The notes below the pieces were generated by a model. That model searched no databases. It saw nothing but the letters and a program-made list of their open reading frames with translations, and was not told where the DNA came from. Positions 5,719 through 10,209 of a DNA stretch of 10,209 nucleotides are shown here, in pieces. This stretch comes from JAAYBT01 sp964404395 (lineage in GTDB: Bacteria > Bacillota > Clostridia > Acetivibrionales > DTU013): assembly GCA_964404395.1 (NCBI GenBank), contig CAYOKA010000076.1:1-10209 (forward strand), given 5' to 3'. The position numbers were made by a program, and so were the translations under genes. The stretch's first letter is position 1. Each line of letters opens with the position of its first letter.

Positions 5719-6144
5719 ATGAATGACGATCTTGGCAAAAAAGTCCAACAAATTGCACAAGTTCTAAATCAAGAGGAACTGCCCGATAACGTAAAGGAGC
5801 TTGTAGCCTTACTGGCATCATCCCTGGGCAAAAAGACAGACCGGGGGGACGGTTCTCCCGAAGTGGAGGTAGTGGAAGTGGGGGACAGTTCTCAACAAAA
5901 CCCTTATTCCGATGCCAGCAACAATGAGAAATCAATAATCCACGATTCAGATGTTAACTCAGATGTGTTGAATGTCACCAGAAAGGCTATTGGTCGATTT
6001 AATTCGGCAACCGATCCACGTATAAATTTGCTGCAAGCGATAAAGCCATTTATGAATAACAACAGACAAAACAAAATCAGCAACTGTATCCAGATCTTAC
6101 AGCTAGCCGGTCTAAGTAGATTGCTTAATGAACATGAGAAATAG
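5719..6144 (+). CDS. Hypothetical protein with repeat-derived acidic linker
   Basis: The product (141 aa) has a helical N-terminus (1-40), a low-complexity acidic/polar middle (about 41-85), and a helical C-terminus with DPRINLLQAIKPF (99-111) followed by RQNKISNCIQILQLAGL (116-132). The C-terminal pattern resembles small clostridial proteins near sporulation genes, an impression from memory. ATG 5719 has GGAGGG (5705-5710) eight bases upstream. Two copies of the dispersed GGGGAC(G/A)GTTCTC repeat are translated in frame in the linker, giving RGDGS (42-46) and GDSS (55-58). The frame survives, so the repeats seem tolerated as linker. The next gene's ATG lies 14 bp after the stop. Function unknown. 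Confidence 0.7.
   Translation: MNDDLGKKVQQIAQVLNQEELPDNVKELVALLASSLGKKTDRGDGSPEVEVVEVGDSSQQNPYSDASNNEKSIIHDSDVNSDVLNVTRKAIGRFNSATDPRINLLQAIKPFMNNNRQNKISNCIQILQLAGLSRLLNEHEK
5843..5893 (+). repeat. Two in-frame repeat cores inside a coding region
   Basis: GGGGGGACGGTTCTC at 5843-5857 and GGGGGACAGTTCTC at 5880-5893 match the dispersed repeat in its G and A forms. They are 37 bp apart. The bases between contain a short GTGGA repetition. All three stretches are read through in the frame of the 141-aa gene. Confidence 0.8.
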
Positions 6145-6158
6145 GAGAGGTGACCTGG

Positions 6159-6494
6159 ATGCCTTATAAAAGGCCAATACCCGGTTCGAAAAAATTCATA
6201 ACACCATCCTACAATCCGTTCCCCTCCTATTCAATGAATTTCAGTGGGGTCCCTTTGCACAAGGAAAAGAATTTCTTTGGAATTCCACTCCCAAATGAGA
6301 AGGAAGTACCATATAAAAGCAGCATAAATACTGGCATAAAAATACCATCTCCATTATCCGGTATTATCCGCTTCATACAAAAAAACATCAAAATTGAAGA
6401 AATCATTCTAATCGGGCTAATTATTCTCCTGCTTGACGAAGCCTTTGAAGATGATCTTCTGCTTATAGCTCTTGTCTATATTTTGCTTTTCTGA
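6159..6494 (+). CDS. Hypothetical protein with hydrophobic C-terminal tail, spore-associated type
   Basis: The 111-aa product has a basic, Pro-rich N-terminal part (MPYKRPIPGSKKF, further prolines to about residue 66) and a strongly hydrophobic end from about residue 79: IEEIILIGLIILLLDEAFED then DLLLIALVYILLF. Two hydrophobic blocks with acidic residues between them are a hallmark of small clostridial sporulation-linked proteins, as I recall. It may sit in or on a spore membrane or coat layer. ATG 6159 follows AGGTGA (6148-6153) by five bases; a GTG at 6150 overlaps the ribosome site. It follows the previous gene by 14 bp, so cotranscription is likely. No enzymatic motif is seen. Confidence 0.7.
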   Translation: MPYKRPIPGSKKFITPSYNPFPSYSMNFSGVPLHKEKNFFGIPLPNEKEVPYKSSINTGIKIPSPLSGIIRFIQKNIKIEEIILIGLIILLLDEAFEDDLLLIALVYILLF

Positions 6495-6592
6495 ATAAAT
6501 TTGATTTAAATACAAAAAATATAAGAAGCCCTGTAAATGGCAAAATGATTTTTTGCAGCTGTATTAATATTGCAAAGGAGAAAAAAATAACA

Positions 6593-7321
6593 ATGCAAAA
6601 GAAATCTATTTTACTAATTATAACGACTATTCTTATTACACTTGCTCTTCTTTTTTATATGTATTTGTCAAACACACCCGATTATAGCATTACCACCCTT
6701 TCAGGATATGGCTCTACTGGTGAGGAGGTTTATAAAATTCAGTCTCGACTGTTATCCTGGGGCTATTATAGAGGAGATGTTGACGGTCAATATGGGTATT
6801 TGACTTATAGTGCAGTTAGGGATTTCCAGGCAAAGAACGGACTTATGGTGGATGGCATAGCCGGTCCCCAAACGCTTGAGGCTCTAGGACTGCCAACAGG
6901 TGTGCAGCAAACAGGCAATAAAGGCGGAGGGGCTGAAACGGGCAGTAGTGGCGGAGGTACAGAAACAGACACCGGTGATATGTATCTTCTGGCACGATTA
7001 ATCCATGGCGAAGCCCGTGGCGAACCTTATGAAGGCATGGTTGCAGTTGGGGCAGTTGTCCTCAACAGAACCAGGGATTCAAGATTTCCAAGCACAATAT
7101 CCGGGGTGATATATCAGCCTGGAGCCTTCGATGTTGTCGATGATGGGCAAATCAATATGGCACCTGATACCAATTCAATTAATGCCGCCAGGGACGCGCT
7201 AAATGGATGGGATCCCTCCTACGGATGTGTATACTATTACAATCCTGATACTGCAACAAGCTCATGGATCTGGACAAGACAAATTGTCATAGCCATAGGA
7301 AGCCATAATTTTGCAATGTGA
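6593..7321 (+). CDS. SleB/CwlJ-family cell-wall hydrolase with PG-binding domain
   Basis: The 242-aa product combines an N-terminal membrane anchor or signal (residues 5-25), a peptidoglycan-binding-1 domain (about 37-100, ending DGIAGPQTLEALGL), a Gly/Thr linker (about 101-128) and a Hydrolase_2 domain (about 129-242). The catalytic motif is HGEARGE with E140 the likely acid; the conserved GAFDVVDDGQIN and YYYNP stretches follow. This is the build of spore cortex-lytic enzyme SleB, a lytic transglycosylase-type enzyme that opens cortex peptidoglycan at germination; a vegetative wall hydrolase is possible. ATG 6593 was preferred to ATG 6545 because AAAGGAG (6574-6580) precedes it, with a rather long 12-base spacer. 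It lies 98 bp downstream of a run of small spore-type genes. Confidence 0.88.
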   Translation: MQKKSILLIITTILITLALLFYMYLSNTPDYSITTLSGYGSTGEEVYKIQSRLLSWGYYRGDVDGQYGYLTYSAVRDFQAKNGLMVDGIAGPQTLEALGLPTGVQQTGNKGGGAETGSSGGGTETDTGDMYLLARLIHGEARGEPYEGMVAVGAVVLNRTRDSRFPSTISGVIYQPGAFDVVDDGQINMAPDTNSINAARDALNGWDPSYGCVYYYNPDTATSSWIWTRQIVIAIGSHNFAM

Positions 7322-7327
7322 AAACTC

Positions 7328-7350
7328 GAGAACATAAGGGGACGGTTCTC
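7328..7350 (+). repeat. GGGGACGGTTCTC repeat with pairing GAGAAC arm
   Basis: GGGGACGGTTCTC is at 7338-7350. GAGAAC at 7328-7333 can pair with GTTCTC at 7345-7350, as in the upstream copy near 294-321. It lies just after the SleB-like stop and could form a small hairpin or pair with the inverted copies at 7428-7500. Confidence 0.75.
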
Positions 7351-7406
7351 CGCAATTAATTGAATTGAGATGATAATCCAAAATTAGCATCGGTAAATTG
7401 CAAGGC

Positions 7407-7504
7407 AGAGATCGTAGTGAAAAGATTGAGAACTGTCCCCCTAGTAGAGATCGTAGTGAAAAAATTGAGAACTGTCCCCTTAGTAGGAGAACTGTCCCCC
7501 TAGT
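7407..7504 (-). repeat. 39-bp tandem repeat block with inverted repeat cores
   Basis: Units at 7407-7445 and 7446-7484 are almost identical, and a truncated third (7485-7504) keeps only the last 20 bases. Each ends in GAGAACTGTCCCC (7428-7441, 7467-7479, 7487-7500), the dispersed repeat in reverse orientation. The unit also carries AGATCGTAGTGAAAA. The block fills the gap between the convergent SleB-like and membrane-protein genes and reaches to within eight bases of the latter's stop. A 73-aa plus-strand frame reading RDRSEKIENCP repeats is a by-product and not a gene. Confidence 0.85.
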
Positions 7505-7511
7505 TGCCCCC

Positions 7512-8327
7512 CTACATAGAGCTTTTATAAGAACGAACCAAATAAATTGCAAGAGTTGTAAAGAAAGCGGTCGCGAATATCCAACCTGTAACATAGCGCA
7601 ACGCCTGGCTATCGGATAAGTAGATTGAATAAATTACAATGGCAAAGACAATATCAAAAATTAGCAGTCCCAAAACCAGGCTCCAGAATTTGCTGTCTGC
7701 TATTGCTTTTCCGGTTCTAAACGGCTTCTTCGCACCTGTAGATGCTGCGATATACCCCATATAGATGTAGATCATAAAAAATGACAGACACATGAAAAAG
7801 ACACCTATGGTCACAATGTCTAAGAAAATAGCCGCAACAAGTAAATCAGGCTTTGTTGTCATCGCCGCTCTTGTAACAATAATAGCCGGGACAGATGCAA
7901 TCAACAGAAAAATAGTGAGCAATAAAAACGCTAATGCAGTTATTAACGCCATACAGAAAAACCTGAAAAAATACTTTCTAATACCCTCCGTAAACAGCCC
8001 TTTTTTGCGTTCGCCATTTTCAATACCGTCCCCCACTATAAGCAAAAAGCCCGGCAGCAGAAGACCAACAGCTATAGAGCCTATCACTGCCAGCGCAGCA
8101 AGCGATATGAGTATTACCGGGATGTTCCCCGGATCTGTCATTATATGTACCATAGAGAGAATACTGTCAAAAAACCCTCCACCTGCCATGTTGATTACCC
8201 CGATAATCATCGCCATAAGCGGAATAAATACATTGAAAACAGCTACCCCCAACATAAGTAATCCAATTATAATTAAAATTAGCGGTTGCTTAACCACAGC
8301 CTGCATTGTTGTCTTAAGAATATTCAT
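7512..8327 (-). CDS. Six-segment membrane protein of unknown function
   Basis: The 271-aa product is very hydrophobic, with about six membrane segments (near residues 15-46, 70-98, 121-150, 163-192, 213-237 and 245-264). A charged loop (VGDGIENGERKKGLFTEGIRKY, 98-119 region) lies between segments 2 and 3, and a second (STGAKKPFRTGKAIADSK) between 4 and 5. No signal peptide, transport motif or enzyme motif is recognised. The layout resembles small-molecule or lipid-related integral membrane proteins of Firmicutes, but no family can be named. ATG 8327 follows AGAAGGA with a short spacer. The stop (7512-7514) lies against the repeat block. GGGGGACGGT, part of the repeat core, occurs in the loop codons at 8025-8034, probably by chance. 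Confidence 0.8.
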   Translation of the reverse strand: MNILKTTMQAVVKQPLILIIIGLLMLGVAVFNVFIPLMAMIIGVINMAGGGFFDSILSMVHIMTDPGNIPVILISLAALAVIGSIAVGLLLPGFLLIVGDGIENGERKKGLFTEGIRKYFFRFFCMALITALAFLLLTIFLLIASVPAIIVTRAAMTTKPDLLVAAIFLDIVTIGVFFMCLSFFMIYIYMGYIAASTGAKKPFRTGKAIADSKFWSLVLGLLIFDIVFAIVIYSIYLSDSQALRYVTGWIFATAFFTTLAIYLVRSYKSSM

Positions 8328-8359
8328 ACATATCCTTCTTTCGCTATAATTCTTTCGTA

Positions 8360-8388
8360 GTATTAGCCATACTCACAAGGCAAATCAA
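8360..8388 (-). promoter_or_regulatory. Possible promoter of the membrane-protein gene
   Basis: On the minus strand TTGATT (8388-8383) and TAATAC (8365-8360) are 17 bp apart in the 130-bp gap between the Tex-like gene and the membrane-protein gene. Matches to consensus are partial. The rest of the gap (8389-8457) is GC-richer and shows no clear terminator, so read-through from the Tex-like gene is possible. Confidence 0.3.
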
Positions 8389-8457
8389 GCTTCCTTGGCC
8401 AGCCCCGGTTCGCCGTGCTAACACTGGACCCCCATCATATTTGCTATGCCCAAACCC

Positions 8458-10209
8458 TCAAGCGCCTCTCATGCTCAGGCTAATTCTCTTCTTGGCAGCA
8501 TCCACCGATAACACCTTAACTTTAACAATATCCCCCACAGACACTACATCCATCGGGTTTTTAACAAATTTATCAGCCAGTTGAGAAATATGCACGAGGC
8601 CATCCTGATGCACTCCAATATCGACAAACGCTCCAAAATCCGCCACATTCCTCACTGTCCCGGTCAATACCATACCGGGCTTCAGGTCTGCAATGTCCAA
8701 CACATCAGTCTGCAAAATTGGTTTTGGCAATTCGTCTCTGGGGTCAAGACCCGGCTTCATCAGCTCACTAATAATATCACGCAGCGTCGGAACCCCCACG
8801 CCTATTACCGCCGCAATATCTCCTATCCCACGTTTCTCTACTTCCTTGGGCAGGTCTGCCAATTTTCTGTCCTGAACATCATCAAGCTTGTAGCCCAGTA
8901 TTTCCAACAGCTTCTCCGTAGCCGAGTATGCCTCAGGATGTACCGCAGTATTATCCAGTATGCTTTTCCCTTCCCGAATTCTTAAAAAACCGGCACACTG
9001 CTCAAATGTTTTATTACCCAGCTTTTTGACCTTCTTTAATTCCTGCCTGCTCTTGAAGCGTCCGTTACTTTCCCTGTATTCCACAATGTTTTTTGCAACG
9101 GCTGAGCTTACTCCGGAGACAAAGGAAAGCAATGAGGGCGAAGCAGTATTGAGATCAACACCTACGCTGTTGACGCAATCCTCAACTACACCTCCAAGGG
9201 TCTCACCCAATCTCTTTTGGTTCATGTCATGCTGATATTGCCCGACACCTATCGCTTTCGGGTCAATTTTCACCAACTCTGCCAATGGATCCTGAAGCCG
9301 TCTGGCAATAGAAACCGCGCTCCTGAGCGAAACATCGAATTCCGGGAATTCTTCCGCGCCCAACTTTGAAGCCGAATATACGGACGCGCCGGCTTCGCTT
9401 ACTACCATATAATAGACCTTTCTGGAAGCATTCTTCAGCACATCGGCAATAAAAATCTCTGACTCCCTTGATGCCGTACCATTCCCGATTGATATTATGT
9501 CGACCTTAAACTTTTCAATCAACTTCAGAATAACCTTCTCTGATTCCTCCACCTTGCTTTGTGGCGGCGTTGGATAAATAACAGTCGTTGCCAGAACCTT
9601 ACCCGTATCGTCTACAACTGCAATCTTGCAGCCTGTGCGGTATGCAGGATCCAACCCCAGTACCACTCTGCCCTTCACCGGCGGCTGTAGCAGAAGGTTT
9701 CTCAAATTCTCAGCAAACACCTTCATAGCCTGCTCTCCCGCCATCTCAGTCAATTCATTTCTTACTTCATTTTCTATTGAAGGCGAAATGAGGCGTTTAT
9801 AAGAGTCTTCAATCGCACTCTCAACATATTGGGATGTAATAGATCGATTTTTCTTAACATGCCTTGCCTTCAGATACTCGACAACCAGTTCTTCCGGCAT
9901 TTCAATATGAACCTGTAGAAATGCTTCCTTCTCGCCTCTATTGATAGCCAATATTCTGTGCTTTGCTATCTTCAAAACAGGCTCCCTGAAATTATAATAC
10001 ATCCTGTATACGGAGTCCTCTTCCTTCGCCGCCTTGGACACCATTGTGCCGTGCTTAAAGAACATATCTCTGATAGCTTTTCTGTTTTCCGCACTATCGG
10101 ATACTTCCTCTGCGATAATATCCATCGCCCCGGCAAGCGCTTCGTCTGTGCCACCTACCCCCTTTTCAACATCAACAAAGGGTAAGGCGGTTTCATGAAT
10201 ATCACCCTT
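8458..10209 (-). CDS. tex: Tex-family S1 RNA-binding protein, 5' end beyond window
   Basis: The frame is open to the right edge and reads 583 codons; Tex proteins are usually around 700-770 aa, so roughly the first 130-190 residues are missing. Tex is a nucleic-acid-binding transcription accessory protein. Parts visible in order: a helical N-terminal core (MDIIAEEVSDSAENRKAI); a YqgF/RNase-H-like domain beginning VLGLDPAYRTGCKIAVVDD; a helix-hairpin-helix pair (DLNTASPSLLSFVSGV, then GRFKSRQELKKVKKLG); and a C-terminal S1 domain (LKPGMVLTGTVRNVADFGAF to KKRISLSMRGA). The ATG at 10125 is internal: the codons before it (EALAGA) also fit the family. It is encoded upstream of the membrane-protein gene on the same strand, 130 bp away. 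No breaks are seen. Confidence 0.95.
   Translation of the reverse strand, partial: KGDIHETALPFVDVEKGVGGTDEALAGAMDIIAEEVSDSAENRKAIRDMFFKHGTMVSKAAKEEDSVYRMYYNFREPVLKIAKHRILAINRGEKEAFLQVHIEMPEELVVEYLKARHVKKNRSITSQYVESAIEDSYKRLISPSIENEVRNELTEMAGEQAMKVFAENLRNLLLQPPVKGRVVLGLDPAYRTGCKIAVVDDTGKVLATTVIYPTPPQSKVEESEKVILKLIEKFKVDIISIGNGTASRESEIFIADVLKNASRKVYYMVVSEAGASVYSASKLGAEEFPEFDVSLRSAVSIARRLQDPLAELVKIDPKAIGVGQYQHDMNQKRLGETLGGVVEDCVNSVGVDLNTASPSLLSFVSGVSSAVAKNIVEYRESNGRFKSRQELKKVKKLGNKTFEQCAGFLRIREGKSILDNTAVHPEAYSATEKLLEILGYKLDDVQDRKLADLPKEVEKRGIGDIAAVIGVGVPTLRDIISELMKPGLDPRDELPKPILQTDVLDIADLKPGMVLTGTVRNVADFGAFVDIGVHQDGLVHISQLADKFVKNPMDVVSVGDIVKVKVLSVDAAKKRISLSMRGA

Noticed and set aside
6493..6520. 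Sigma-G promoter ahead of the SleB-like gene
   Set aside because: GAATA is present but no CAnnnTA-type -10 occurs at a suitable spacing.
7407..7504. CRISPR array
   Set aside because: Only two full 39-bp units and one fragment are present, with no unique spacers between them and no cas genes.
7398..7619. A 73-aa plus-strand frame with RDRSEKIENCP repeats
   Set aside because: It is produced by the 39-bp tandem block, overlaps the end of the minus-strand membrane-protein gene and has no ribosome site.
8025..8034. Another copy of the GGGGGACGGT repeat in the membrane-protein gene
   Set aside because: Only ten bases match and the GTTCTC half is missing, so chance or codon choice explains it.
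7792..8349. A 185-aa plus-strand frame
   Set aside because: It is the antisense shadow of the membrane-protein gene, with low-complexity Ile/Ser/Lys content and no ribosome site.

Overview
The window looks like chromosomal DNA of an anaerobic, endospore-forming Firmicute of class Clostridia. The reasons are strong GGAGG-type ribosome sites, use of GTG and TTG starts, a GlpA-like/oxidoreductase/DUF1667 trio typical of anaerobic Firmicutes and Thermotogae, a SleB/CwlJ-type germination hydrolase, and clostridial-style small proteins with LLFFILVFLLLF-like or DDLLLIALVYILLF-like segments. Genus cannot be told from the sequence alone.

Layout. Positions 1-385 are non-coding: a possible sigma-A promoter, two related terminator-like hairpins spaced 100 bp apart (the second carries a 21-bp tandem duplication), and two copies of a GGGGGACGGTTCTC repeat. 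Positions 386-3568 (+) hold three genes in a row: a GlpA-like FAD oxidoreductase with a C-terminal [2Fe-2S] domain, a FAD/NAD disulfide-reductase-fold oxidoreductase, and a small DUF1667 Cys-rich protein. They probably form one electron-transferring dehydrogenase complex, most likely acting on glycerol-3-phosphate or a similar 2-hydroxy substrate. Positions 3625-4497 (-) encode a convergent thioredoxin-reductase-like flavoprotein that keeps its CxxC but has lost the usual NADPH-binding motifs.

Positions 4739-7321 (+) look like a sporulation/germination locus of six genes: two small hydrophobic proteins, a charged helical protein, an acidic-linker protein, a protein with a hydrophobic C-terminal tail, and a membrane-anchored peptidoglycan-binding/SleB-like hydrolase. 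Two sites with the same GTAACA-N16-CATA layout, close to sigma-E promoters, precede the first two genes. Positions 7512-8327 (-) encode a six-segment membrane protein of unknown function. Positions 8458-10209 (-) encode most of a Tex-type S1 RNA-binding protein that runs off the right edge.

A short repeat with core GGGGAC(G/A)GTTCTC occurs nine times, between genes and also in frame inside two genes. The most interesting signals are the duplicated hairpins at 104-290, where one base pair covaries between copies; the repeat translated inside the 5719-6144 gene; the uncharacterised small-protein sporulation locus; and the atypical thioredoxin reductase.
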